A DNA stretch of 64,000 bases, taken from NCBI GenBank assembly GCA_004431415.1, contig QPMI01000612.1, forward strand, positions 62,001 through 126,000, in the 5' to 3' direction. The DNA is from Cyanophora paradoxa (Eukaryota > Glaucocystophyceae > Cyanophorales > Cyanophoraceae). The notes beneath the pieces were generated by a model. The model ran no database searches, had not been told where the DNA came from, and saw only the letters and a list, made by a program, of their open reading frames with translations. The position numbers were made by a program, and so were the translations under genes. Of the stretch, positions 1 through 10,326 are shown in pieces. The first letter of the stretch is position 1, and every line of letters begins with the position of its first letter.

Positions 1-2196
1 GCAGGCGTTCGCACGACGGGCCAGGACGTCCGCAGTCAGAATGGTGAGGTTGAGACCCCCTCTCGGCGTCCTTGTGGAAGACGCGGGAACGCCGCCGAGC
101 GCCCGCCGCCGGCTGACGCCGCATCGCAGTCACGGCCGCGGTCGCCGTAGCCAACATTGTGAAGAGCTCGCTGGGCCCTGTTGGCCTGGACAAGATGCTC
201 GTCGATGACATTGGAGATGTGACCATCACAAACGACGGCGCGACCATCCTGAAGCAGATCGAGGTGGAACATCCGGCGGCGAAGGTGCTGGTGGAGCTCT
301 CCAACCTGCAGGACCAGGAGGTTGGCGATGGCACGACTTCCGTCGTTATCATCGCCGCAGAGCTCCTCAAGGTGCGCTCCGCCGACGCGCAGCCGCTGCA
401 GCGGCTCTAATGACAAGCACGGACGCCGCATCTCACCGCTGCCTGCTTGCGCAGCGCGCCAACGAGCTCGTGAAGAACAAGATCCACCCGACGAGCATCA
501 TCTCTGGCTACCGGCTCGCGTCGAAGGAGGCATGCAAGTACATCCAGGATGTGCTCTGCGTGAAGTCGGAGAAGCTCGGTCGCGAGTGCTTGATCAACAT
601 CGCTAAGACCTCGATGTCCTCGAAGATCATCGGAGCGTGCGTTCCCGCTAGCCGCGCGTACGCTGCAGCGCGCTGACGCACGTCTCCGGTGTGCAGCGAC
701 AGCGAGTTCTTCTCGAACATGGTCGTGGACGCGATTACCAGCGTGAAGACGACGAACGAGAAGGGCGAGACCAAGTACCCTGTTAAGTCCATTAACATCC
801 TCAAGGCGCACGGCAAGAGCGCGCACGAGAGCTCGCTGGTCCCGGGCTTTGCCCTCAACTGCACGCGCGCGTCCGAGGGTGCGCCGCCGCCTTGCCCTCG
901 CGCACTCGCGACGCCGCTCAGACCCGCGCGCCAGCTATGCCCCGGCGGATCCAGAACGCGAAGATTGCGCTCCTGGATTACAACCTCAACAAGTTCCGGT
1001 TGCAGGCGCGTCGCTGTGCCGCCGCCGGCAGACCGCCGAGCGGGGCCTGCCGCTGACGACGCCGAGCGCGCAGATGGGAGTGCAGGTCCTGGTCGACGAC
1101 CCGCGCAAGCTGGAGGACATCCGCAAGCGGTGCGCCGCGCCGCGCACTGCGTCGCCGCCGCCGCCGCGCCCGGGCCGAGCCGGCGCCGCAGCGAGTCGGA
1201 CATCACAAAGGAGCGCATCGAGATGATCCTGAAGGCGGGCGCGAACGTGATCCTGACGACGAAGGGCATCGACGACCAGGCGCTGAAGTACTTCGTGGAG
1301 GCGAACGCGATCGCCGTGCGGCGGGTGAAGAAGGAGGACCTGCGGCGCATCGCCAAGGCGACGGGCGGGACGGTGCAGCTGACGCTGGCGAACCTCGAGG
1401 GGGAGGAGGCCTTCGACGCCTCGAGCCTCGGCTTCGCGGAGGAGGTCGTCCAGGAGCGCGTCGCCGACGACGAGCTCATCCTCATCCGCGGCACCAAGAC
1501 CGGCAAGGCCACCTCCATCCTCCTCCGCGGCGCCAACGACTACATGCTCGACGAGATGGAGCGGTCCGCCCCCCCCCTGCCCCGAGCTCGCTCTCCCGCC
1601 GACCCGGCCCCGCAGCTCCGTGCACGACTCGCTCTGCGCCGTCAAGCGCGTGCTCGAGTCGGGCGTGGTGGTCCCCGGCGGCGGCGCCGTCGAGACGGCC
1701 CTCTCCATCTACCTCGAGAACTTCGCGACGACCCTCGGCTCCCGCGAGCAGCTCGCCATCGCCGAGGCGCGCTCATCGCCCGCCCCGCCGGCCTCGTCCA
1801 ACTGTGCTTACGCGGCGCAGTTCGCGGAGGCGCTGCTGGTGATCCCGCGCACGCTGGCGGTGAACGCGGCGCAGGACGCGACAGAGCTCGTCGCCAAGCT
1901 CCGCGCCGTCCACAACTCCTCCCAGACCGACCCCTCCAAGAAGAACCTCATGCAGTGCGCCCCGCTACGCCACCCTCCACGCTCCGCGCTCACGTCTTCC
2001 GCGCAGCACGGGCCTCGACCTGCACAGCGGGAAGCTGCGCGAGAACCTCGCGGCGGGCGTGATCGAGCCCTCGATGGGCAAGGTGAAGTGCATACAGTTC
2101 GCGACCGAGGCGGCGATCACCATCCTGCGCATCGACGACCACATCAAGCTCAACCCGCCGCAACGCGGCGAGGAGGACGACGGGCACGGCCACTGA
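1..2196 (+). CDS. CCT1: T-complex protein 1 subunit alpha (CCT1), 5'-partial, 10 exons
   Basis: Subunit of the cytosolic CCT/TRiC chaperonin, which folds actin, tubulin and other proteins with ATP. Exons by frame and similarity: 1-43, 130-371, 455-636, 697-878, 935-1005, 1074-1129, 1192-1563, 1616-1766, 1821-1954, 2007-2196. The first exon encodes the [10 protein letters not shown] segment near the usual N terminus, so only about ten residues are missing. Visible group II chaperonin motifs are [22 protein letters not shown], the ATPase motif GDGTTS, and VVPGGGAVE near the C terminus. The segments [14 protein letters not shown] and [13 protein letters not shown] identify the alpha subunit rather than other CCT paralogues. 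Introns are 51-86 nt and C-rich, with CTGAC before several acceptors. Those at 1006 and 1767 begin with GC. The tail after the last beta strand is short and acidic/His-containing. Confidence 0.96.
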
Positions 2197-2248
2197 GCAC
2201 AGGCGGCGCGCGCCCGGCCCCGCGGGACTGTAGCCAGATCGCGTCAAA

Positions 2249-2548
2249 TGCATTTTCAGACACGACCAACGACATCTGGACTAGCCCTAGTAGCTGTTTG
2301 GCTAGCAGTGGGCCGCCGGTCGAGTCCATGGGCTCAGACAGATAGGCAAGCGACGTCGAAAATCGAAATCGAATACCGAAGCTCGAGATCGAAACCCTAG
2401 GTCTACTTACCCTACGGGCTTAATGACCACACAATCGATTAAGATCATAGGATCAAAGGTGCGGGCCGTGCCCGGAGGCTCGCCCGTTCCCGCCACGGAC
2501 TGGCCCTAAGGGAGAGGAATGCTGCCCGAGGGGGCCGGAACCCCAACG
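2249..2548. repeat. Dispersed repeat, copy 1 (inverted relative to 43032-43346)
   Basis: About 300 bp just after the CCT1 stop is strongly similar, in opposite orientation, to 43032-43346. Shared landmarks include CAGACACGACCAACGACATC, CTAGCAGTGGGCCGCC, CACACAATCGATTAAGATCA and GGCCGGAACCCCAACG. The copies differ by small indels. A fragment of the same family (GGAGGCTCGCCCGTTCCCGCCA-like) recurs near 56409. No coding capacity is evident, so this looks like a non-autonomous mobile or dispersed element. Confidence 0.8.
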
Positions 2549-2708
2549 AGCCCCGGACCGGGAGACCGGTACCGGGCCTCCCCCGCTCCCGAAGGTGCGT
2601 AAGGTGGAGCCGCATCGCGCCGCGTCGGATCGAAGCTGGGGTACTGGGGCCATCGCAATCCGTGCGGATCGCCTGCGCGACGCCGCGCGCGCGCGCAACT
2701 GTGAGCTT

Positions 2709-2845
2709 TCCTTTCGTCCAAACTTTCGTCCGTCAAACCTCAACTTTCGTCCAAACTTTCGTCCGTCAAACCTCAACTTTCGTCCAAACTTTCGTCCCGG
2801 AACGAGTCCGTCAAACCTCAACTTTCGTCCAAACTTTCGTCCGTC
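2709..2845. repeat. AACTTTCGTCC minisatellite
   Basis: A run of imperfect 11-bp units of the form AACTTTCGTCC, interrupted by CGTCAAACCTC spacers. The same unit forms a second array at 59549-59697. It is open in several frames but shows no gene-like features. Confidence 0.85.
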
Positions 2846-2916
2846 GTGCACGAGACGCTGCGCGGAAGGAATCAACGCTAAAGCGGCTCCCTCTCGCCAG
2901 GAGCGTCAAATGCAGG

Positions 2917-2972
2917 ATACTGTAGGACGGCAATTGCTTTACACCACGGCAATTTAAGCCGTCCTACAGTAT
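2917..2972. repeat. Perfect 15-bp inverted repeat (hairpin)
   Basis: ATACTGTAGGACGGC at 2917-2931 is exactly complementary to GCCGTCCTACAGTAT at 2958-2972. The 26-nt loop itself contains CAATTGC and GCAATT. This could be a miniature inverted-repeat element or a structured RNA. No flanking gene explains it. Confidence 0.75.
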
Positions 2973-3226
2973 TAGGGAGAATTATGATAGGGAAAATTAC
3001 AGGGAAGACTTGAGAATGGGATACCGGGCCGGATCTAGAGCGAAGACTTGAGAACGAAATTCGAGCTAAAGAGATCTACAAGACTCCCTGGATCGACTCG
3101 GCGATCGGAGAGCTCGAGGCCGAGTAGTACCACGTGCAAGCACAACATGGCGAGCGCGCGCGTGCACGTGTCGGCTGCAGCTGCTTCTTAAGCTTCTCTT
3201 TGCTGAGGTCATCACCGCGCGTGCAG

Positions 3227-4195
3227 GGCGACAAGGAGCGCGAAGTACACTCCACGTCGGCCGCCGACAGCGGCGAAGTGCCGGTGCGTTTTTCGCGGCG
3301 CACGCGCACCGCTTGAAGCTTAAAATCAGATCTAAATTAAAGTCGACGTCTCGAGCCCGCGCCGCGGCCGCCGCGGCCGCTCGCGACGATGATCCGATAT
3401 CGATGATCCGCAAATTTTGCGTCGATCATGATCATGACTCCGAAGATTGAAACAGCATTTGCGTTGATCCGCAAAATTTGCGTTCATCAGCCGCTGAGCA
3501 TGGCAGGGCAGATCTTGACGTCGACTGACAAATTTTCGCGCCGCAGGCGGAGCTGAGCAAGCGCCTCATCCACGAGCTCCAACATGTGCAGCGCGAGGGA
3601 TGGGTCTCCATCAAGCCGGGCCATGGCGACGAGGGCGTCGGGAGCCTCCGCGAGCTGGTCGCCAGTGCGCAAAACCCATGCGCACGGCGCAATTGCGACC
3701 CACGCGCTTTCGCAGCGCTTCAGGGCCCGGCGCTCTCGCCCTTCGTGGATGGCGTCTTCAAGCTTCGGATCTGCGTCCCTGAAGACTACCCCGAGGTACG
3801 GTCCAAAAAGGGGCCGCCGCGCCTATAGTACTCCTGATCCGATGATGATCCGATCTCGACCTAGATTTCCAATGATCGCGCGCCGGCGCCCGGCGGCCCC
3901 CGCCACTCATGCCATGATGCTCATGATCCCTTCGCAGTCGCCGCCGACGCTGCAGTTCGTGACCCCCATCTGGCACCCCAATATCACCCGGGAAGGCGTC
4001 GTGGACAAGCATGTGGTGGAGCCACTGCGGGCGTGGAGCCGCACGCGCGATCTGTCCGAGGCACTTTCGGAGACATACCAGCTTCTCCGCTTCCCCGACT
4101 TTGCGCACACGCCGGCCAACGTGGAGGCGGCCGACCGCGCGGCCTTCCAGGCCACGGCCCGCGAGTGGACCCTCAAGTACGCGAAAGAGGAGTAG
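3227..4195 (+). CDS. UBC-fold (E2-like) protein, copy A, 5'-partial
   Basis: Member of the ubiquitin-conjugating fold. Exons: 3227-3283, 3547-3664, 3716-3795 and 3938-4195. An upstream start exon was not located. Visible segments are the N-terminal helix (AELSKRLIHELQHVQREGW), the E2 core (GVFKLRICVPEDYPE, then SPPTLQFVTPIWHPNI), and a C-terminal tail ending REWTLKYAKEE. Canonical E2 enzymes have G-x-[IV]-C-L-x-x-L shortly after HPN. Here the segment is EGVVDKHVVEPLRAW, with no cysteine. Copy A is therefore probably a catalytically dead E2 variant (UEV or AKTIP/FTS-like) acting as an adaptor. The exon at 3227-3283 is supported by conservation with copy B, including a synonymous difference and conserved splice sites. 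The gene ends 60 bp from the tail of the convergent coiled-coil gene. Confidence 0.75.
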
Positions 4196-4254
4196 AGGAC
4201 TTGTAAATTAATGAGGCGAACGAGAAAAGAATCGCAGGGAGCGCTAGCGGGCCG

Positions 4255-7200
4255 CTAGGCGAGGCGGGCGGCGAGGGCGTCGCGCTCGGCCGTGACGGCC
4301 GCGAGCTGCTCCTCCAGGGCCTTCTTCTTCGCCTGCACCGAGGCCGCCGCCGCCTGCCCCCGCCCATCAGGCCCCCCGCGCAGCGAATAAGAGCAGCAGG
4401 GCAGGGACGGGGCACGGGCCTTGAATTTGGTGAGGAGCTCCTCCTTGTCCGCCTTGGCCGCCGCCAGCGCCGCCTCCAGCTCCGCCACGCGCGGATCGTC
4501 CACAGCGGGCGCCGCCGGGGCCGCCGCCGCTGCCGCCGCCGCCACGCGGGCCTCAGCCGCCTCGAGCTCTGCCTGAAGGCGAGCGACCTTCTCGAGGGCA
4601 GCCGCCGCCTGCGGGGCGCGGGCTCGGACACTGCTGGTCGGAACAGGGCGGGCGGGGAAGGCGAGCGCGCCTTGGCGGCCTCCGCGGCGTGGGAGTCGCG
4701 GAGGGCGTCCAGCTCGCAGCGCAGGCCGGCTGCCCGCGCCGCCGCCTCCTCCGCCCCCGCGCCCGCCGCCGCCGCCTTCTCCTCCGCCGCCCGCGCCCGC
4801 TCGCCGGCCTTGGGGGAGGTGAGTGAGCGGGGCGGCGGGGCGGGGGCGGGGCGAGAAGCGGCGCACGGCGGCGAGGGCGGCGCGGAGGGAGTCGGCCTCG
4901 GCGCGGACGGCCTCGGCCTCGGCGGCGGGGCCGGCGGCGCCAGCGCGGGCGGCGTCGAGCTCGGCCTGGAGGGCGGCCTGCGCGTCGGCGGCGGCCTGCA
5001 GGCGGGCCTTCATCGCGGCGGCCGCCTGCCTCAGCTTCTCCCCGAGGGCCTCCTTCTCCGCCTCCAGCGCCCCGGCGCGCGCCGCCTGCGCCTCGAGCGC
5101 CGCGCGCGCCTCCTCGAGCTGCCCGCGCGCCTCCGCCGCGCCCCGCGCCGCCTCGTCCGCCTCCGCCGCGTGCGCCGCCCGAAGCGCCGCCTCCTTCTCC
5201 AGCCCCGCCGCCTGCCGCGCGCCGCCGCCGCCGTCGGCGAGCGGACAGACGGGGGCGGGGGCGTGGGAGGGGCGGTGCGGACGCGCTGCTCGGCGGCGGA
5301 GAGGGCGGCGGCGAGGGAGCGGAGCTCGGCCTCGTGGGCGGCCCGCATGCCGCCGATCTGCTCGTAGAGCTCGGCGACCTTCGCGGCGCCCTCCGTCACC
5401 TGCGCAGACAGCGCCGCCCTCTCCGCCTCCAGCGCCGCCGCCCGCTCCGCCGCGTCGGCCGCCTCCCCGCCCCGGCCCGCCTCGCCGCCTCGAGCTCGGC
5501 CCGCAGCGAGTCGGCCTCGGCGCGGAGCGCGCCCGTCTCGGCGGCCGCCGCGGCGAGCTGCGCCTGCAGCCGCTCGGCCAGGCGCGCGCTCGCCTGCGCG
5601 ATCGCCTCGCCGCGCGCGTTGACCTGCGGGGCAGCCGGTCAGCGCCGGAGGGGCGGCGGGGGCGGGGCGGGGGAGGGGCGCGCGTGGGCGGAGAGCTCGC
5701 GGAGGGCCTCCTCGCGCGCCGCGAGGGCCGCCTCGAGCTCCGCCACGCGCCCGCCGGCGCCGCCCTCCCCGCCCGCTCCGCCTCCAGCCCCGCCACCTTC
5801 TCCGAGAGCTCCCCGAGGGCCCTCCGCAGCTCCTCCGCCTCCGCCTGCGCCCCCTGCAGCGCCCCCGCCGCCGCCTCCGCCTTCGCCTCCACCGCCGCCG
5901 CCTCCGCGCCCCGCGAAACCAGCGCGGCCTCGAGCAGCGCCACCTGGCCCCGCAGGCCCTCCGCCGCTGCGCACGCCTCCTCGCGCGCCGCCTCCGCCTG
6001 CGCGAGCTGCTCCGAGAGGCGGGCGAGCTCGGCGCCCTCGGCGCCGGCGGCCTCGCGGCTGGCGGCGGCCTCCTCCGCGCGCGCCTCCGCCGCCGCCTCG
6101 AGCGCCGCGACGCGCTCCCGCGCCTCCCCGAGCTGCGCCAGCGCCTCGCCCTGCCGCTTCCGCGCCGCCTCCGCCGCCTCCTCCAGCTCCGCCTTGTCCG
6201 CCTCGAGCTGCGCCACGAGCTCCGAGAGGCGCCCGAGCTCGGCCGACTCGGCGCCGGCCGCCTCGCGCGACGCCGCCTGCTCCTCCTCCCGCGCCTCCGC
6301 CACGGCCTCCAGCGCCGCAATGCGCTCTTGGGCCTGGCCGAAGCGCGCCGCCGCCTCGTGGGCCTGCCTCTTGAAGCCCTCGGCGGCCTCCTCGAGCTCG
6401 GTCTTGTCCATCTCGAGCTGCGCCACGAGCTCCGAGAGGCGCCCGACCTCGGCCGCCGCCTCCGCCCCGGAGGAGGCGCCGGCGCCCCGCTCCTCGAGGG
6501 CGGCCTCGAGCTGGGCGGCGCGCTCCTGGGCGGCGCCGAGGCGGGCGAGGAGGTCCGCGTGCTGCTCCTCGAGGGCGCGGGCGGCCGCCTCGGCCTGCCC
6601 GCGGGCCACCTCCGCGAGCGCCACGCGCTCCGTCAGCTGCGCCACCCGCTCCACGTCCTCCCCGGCCGCCCCCGACGCCCGCAGCTCCTCCAGCCTCTCC
6701 ACCGCCGCGTCCCTCTCCGCCGCCGCCGCCGCCGCGCGCGCCTCCGCCTCCTGCAGCTCCGCCGCCATCGCCTCCAACTGCACAGGCCGTCGGCGGGGCG
6801 CGCGGAAGGGCCCCGAGCAGCGCGCGCGCACCGCCGCCGTGTCGGCCGCGGGGGCCGGGGCGGGCTCGCCCCAACCCGACGCCTCCTCAACCTCCTTCTC
6901 CAGCTCGGCAACCTGCCGCGCGGCTCAGCGGCGCGGACGAGCCGGGCGGAGGCGCTGGGTGCGCCTTCTTCTCGGCAGCGGCGAGCTTCTTCTCGACCTC
7001 GGCTTTCGCCGCCTCCGCCTGCGCCAGACGGTCCGAGAGGCGCCCGAGCTCGGCCGACTCGGCGCCGGCCGCCTCGCGCGACGCCGCCTGCTCCTCCTCC
7101 CGCGCCTCCGCCACGGCCTCCAGCGCCGCAATGCGCTCTTGGGCCTGGCCGAAGCGCGCCGCCGCCTCGTGGGCCTGCCTCTTGAAGCCCTCGGCGGCCT

Positions 7201-10191
7201 CCTCGAGCTCGGTCTTGTCCATCTCGAGCTGCGCCACGAGCTCCGAGAGGCGCCCCACCTCGGCCGCCGCCTCCGCCCCGGAGGAGGCGCCGGCGCCCCG
7301 CTCCTCGAGGGCGGCCTCGAGCTGGGCGGCGCGCTCCTGGGCGGCGCCGAGGCGGGCGAGGAGGTCCGCGTGCTGCTCCTCGAGGGCGCGGGCGGCCGCC
7401 TCGGCCTGCCCGCGGGCCACCTCCGCGAGCGCCACGCGCTCCGTCAGCTGCGCCACCCGCTCCACGTCCTCCCGGCCGCCCCCGACGCCCGCAGCTCCTC
7501 CAGCCTCTCCACCGCCGCGTCCCTCTCCGCCGCCGCCGCCGCCGCGCGCGCCTCCGCCTCCTGCAGCTCCGCCGCCATCGCCTCCAACTGCACAGGCCGT
7601 CGGCGGGGCGCGCGGAAGGGCCCGAGCAGCGCGCGCGCACCGCCGCCGTGTCGGCCGCGGGGGCCGGGGCGGCCGTGGCGCGCGCGTGGTCGAGCTCCTG
7701 CTCGAGCTGCGCGGCCCGGTCGCTCGCGGCCTCGAGGCGCTCGAGAAGCGAGCGCTTGTCCGCCCCCGCCGCCTCCACCTCCTCCTCCAGCGCCCGCTTC
7801 TGGTCCTCTAGAAGTGCCACCTGTCGCCCCGCTCGCCCGGCGCGCGGAGGGAGTGCGGGCAGGCGCGCCTGCTCAGAGAGGCGGGCGAGTTCGGAGCCCT
7901 CGGCGCCGGTCTTCTCGGCGGCCGCCCGCACGGCCTCGTCGGCAACGATCAAGGCGGCCTCGACCTGCGCCGCCCGCTCCTCGGCCGCCCCGACCCGCGC
8001 CGCCGCCGCGCCGGCCTCCCGCTTTGCCTGCTCCGCCTCCTCCTCCGCCGCCCGCTTCTCCTCCTCGAGCCGCGCCACGAGCTCCGAGAGGCGGGCGAGC
8101 TCGGCGCCCTCGGCGCCGGCGGCCTCGCGGCTGGCGGCGGCCTCCTCCGCGCGCGCCTCCGCCGCCGCCTCGAGCGCCGCGACGCGCTCCCGCGCCTCCC
8201 CGAGCTGCGCCAGCGCCTCGCCCTGCCGCTTCCGCGCCGCCTCCTCCGCCTCCTCCAGCTCCGCCTTGTCCGCCTCGAGCTGCGCCACGAGCTCCGAGAG
8301 GCGCCCGAGCTCGGCCGACTCGGCGCCGGCCGCCTCGCGCGACGCCGCCTGCTCCTCCTCCCGCGCCTCCGCCACGGCCTCCAGCGCCGCAATGCGCTCT
8401 TGGGCCTGGCCGAAGCGCGCCGCCGCCTCGTGGGCCTGCCTCTTGAAGCCCTCGGCGGCCTCCTCGAGCTCGGTCTTGTCCATCTCGAGCTGCGCCACGA
8501 GCTCCGAGAGGCGCCCGACCTCGGCCGCCGCCTCCGCCCCGGAGGAGGCGCCGGCGCCCCGCTCCTCGAGGGCGGCCTCGAGCTGGGCGGCGCGCTCCTG
8601 GGCGGCGCCGAGGCGGGCGAGGAGGTCCGCGTGCTGCTCCTCGAGGGCGCGGGCGGCCGCCTCGGCCTGCCCGCGGGCCACCTCCGCGAGCGCCACGCGC
8701 TCCGTCAGCTGCGCCACGCGCTCCACGTCCTCCCCGGCCGCCCCCGACGCCCGCAGCTCCTCCAGCCTCTCCACCGCCGCGTCCCTCTCCGCCGCGACGG
8801 CCCGCACCTGCGCCGGCGGCGTCATGGTCGCCCCGGGGGCCGGGGCCGCGCTCGGGGCGCCTTGGCCTCGAACTTGGCGGTGAGGGAGTCGAGGAGGGGG
8901 TCGGGCGCCTGCTCCGCCGCCGCCTCGAGCCGCCCCTCCAGCTCCCGCACCCGCTCCCGCAGCGCCCCCGCCTCCGCCTTCAGCGCCTCCGCCGCCTCCT
9001 CCGCCCCGGCCGCCCCACCCGAGGCCGCCGCCCCCCGGCCGGCCTCCTCGAGCTGCCCGCCCAGCTCCTCCACCTGCGCCTGCAGCGATGCGGCCTGCTC
9101 GGGCGCGTGAGCCCCGGCGGGTCGCGACGCCATCCGGGCGCCGCGCGCACCTCGGCCGCCTTGGCCTCGGCCCTGGAGCGCTCCTGCGCGCCCCGGCCCT
9201 CCGCCTCGGCGAGCTTGACAGCCGTCCCGTCCAGCTCCGCGCGCAGCGCCGCGAGCTTCTTCTCGTGCTCCGCCGCTGCCGCCTGCTGCTCCGCCGCGCC
9301 CTGCGACGCCGCCTCCAGCTCCGCGGCCTGCGCGGGGGTGACCGGCGGTGCGGCGGCGCGGCGCGGCGCGAGGGGCGCACGCGCTGCTTGGCGGCGGCGG
9401 CGGCGGCGCGCTCGGCGTCGAGGGTGGCCTGGGTGTCGCGGAGGCGCGCCTGGAGCGCCGACATCGTCTCGGCGAAGGCGGCCGAGTCGGCCTCAGCCCT
9501 CTTCCGCGCCTCCTCGACCTCGGCGGCGGCGCCCCCGGTCGCCGACTCGAGCTCCTGCACCCGCTTCTCCAGCGCGTTCCTCTCCTCCTTCAGCCCCGTG
9601 AACTTCTGGGCGGCCACGCTCTTGAAGTGCTGCAGCTGCGCCTCCACGTCCGCCGCGCGCTTCTCCGCCTGCTCCAGCTTCGCCTGCAGCTCCGAGTCAC
9701 CGCCCGCTGCAAGGCTCGGAGGCGCGGCCGTCGCCGCTTTGGCGAGTTCCTCCCGTAACATCTTGATAATCTCGTCTTTCTGCTGGAGTTCGAACGCATG
9801 CTCTCGTTTGATCGCATCTAGAGGGTCTCCGCGCGACTGCGACGATATGGCAGCTGAGCCTCTTAGGCTGACGGGCGGGGCGGGAACGTCGCACGGCAGA
9901 TGCATCGACCGCGACGGCCGGTGACCCTGGCGGCAGCGCAGCTGGCGCTCTGCCATCCGGAGTGGCCTGACCTGCCGACTGCTGGCCGGCGATCTGTCGG
10001 AGGGACCGTCAGCACCGAAGCGGACGATGCAGGCCCATGAATGTTCAAGACAGTCGGAGTGCGCGCGGGCTCTCTAAACCAGAGCGATCGGACCGCATCT
10101 AGCACCGAGAACGGACCGCATTTTCGGCGTTCTGCGCGACTTGCACTGCGTGGGACACCGCGTTGGCCGCCTTGCTCAGGAGCCAGCTCAT
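4255..10191 (-). CDS. Large golgin-like coiled-coil protein with internal repeats
   Basis: Reads leftward from ATG at 10191. Exon 1 is 10191-10117 (MSWLLSKAANAVSHAVQV...) and exon 2 starts at 9837 (SRGDPLDAIKREHAFELQQK). Long Ala/Glu/Leu/Arg-rich heptad repeats follow to the stop at 4255-4257. An MSWL-type start followed by continuous coiled coil is typical of golgins and vesicle-tethering proteins. No GRIP, GRAB or transmembrane anchor is seen at the C terminus, which ends ERDALAARLA, so the family assignment is only general. Several C-rich introns interrupt the frame, for example one ending CTGTGCAG before TTGGAGGCGATGGC near 6780 and repeated near 7590. Blocks such as GRLSELVAQLEMDKTELEEA occur three times through internal DNA duplication. 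Long open frames on the opposite strand here are composition artefacts. Exon boundaries in the middle are not resolved. Confidence 0.7.
6012..8790. repeat. Intragenic duplications in the coiled-coil gene
   Basis: About 700 bp at 6012-6720 is nearly identical to 8082-8790 (offset about 2,070). A third partial copy lies at about 7027-7660, offset about 813 from 6220-6850. The copies include coding sequence and, for two of them, the same intron. They encode repeated blocks beginning GRLSELVAQLE and FGQAQERIAALEAVAEA. High identity over intron as well as exon points to recent duplication or gene conversion, or to an assembly artefact. Confidence 0.8.
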
Positions 10192-10326
10192 CTCGCTCGT
10201 ATCGCTTCCGTTAGCGCTCCACCGCCTTTCCTCGGCGGCTAACGCTCCAACGCCGCAGCTGGACGGACTCAGACACACGCTCCGGGGGGATACGGTGTTC
10301 ATCGGGTGAGGTTCGGTCGGGGCACG

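Noticed and set aside
508-1536. Minus-strand 342-codon frame across CCT1
   Set aside because: Fully antisense to well-supported CCT1 exons and has no family resemblance.
4823-8446. Very long plus-strand open frame (over 1,200 codons)
   Set aside because: It is antisense to the coiled-coil gene. Its Ala/Arg/Pro/Ser composition is what GC-rich heptad-repeat codons give on the complementary strand, with no domain resemblance.
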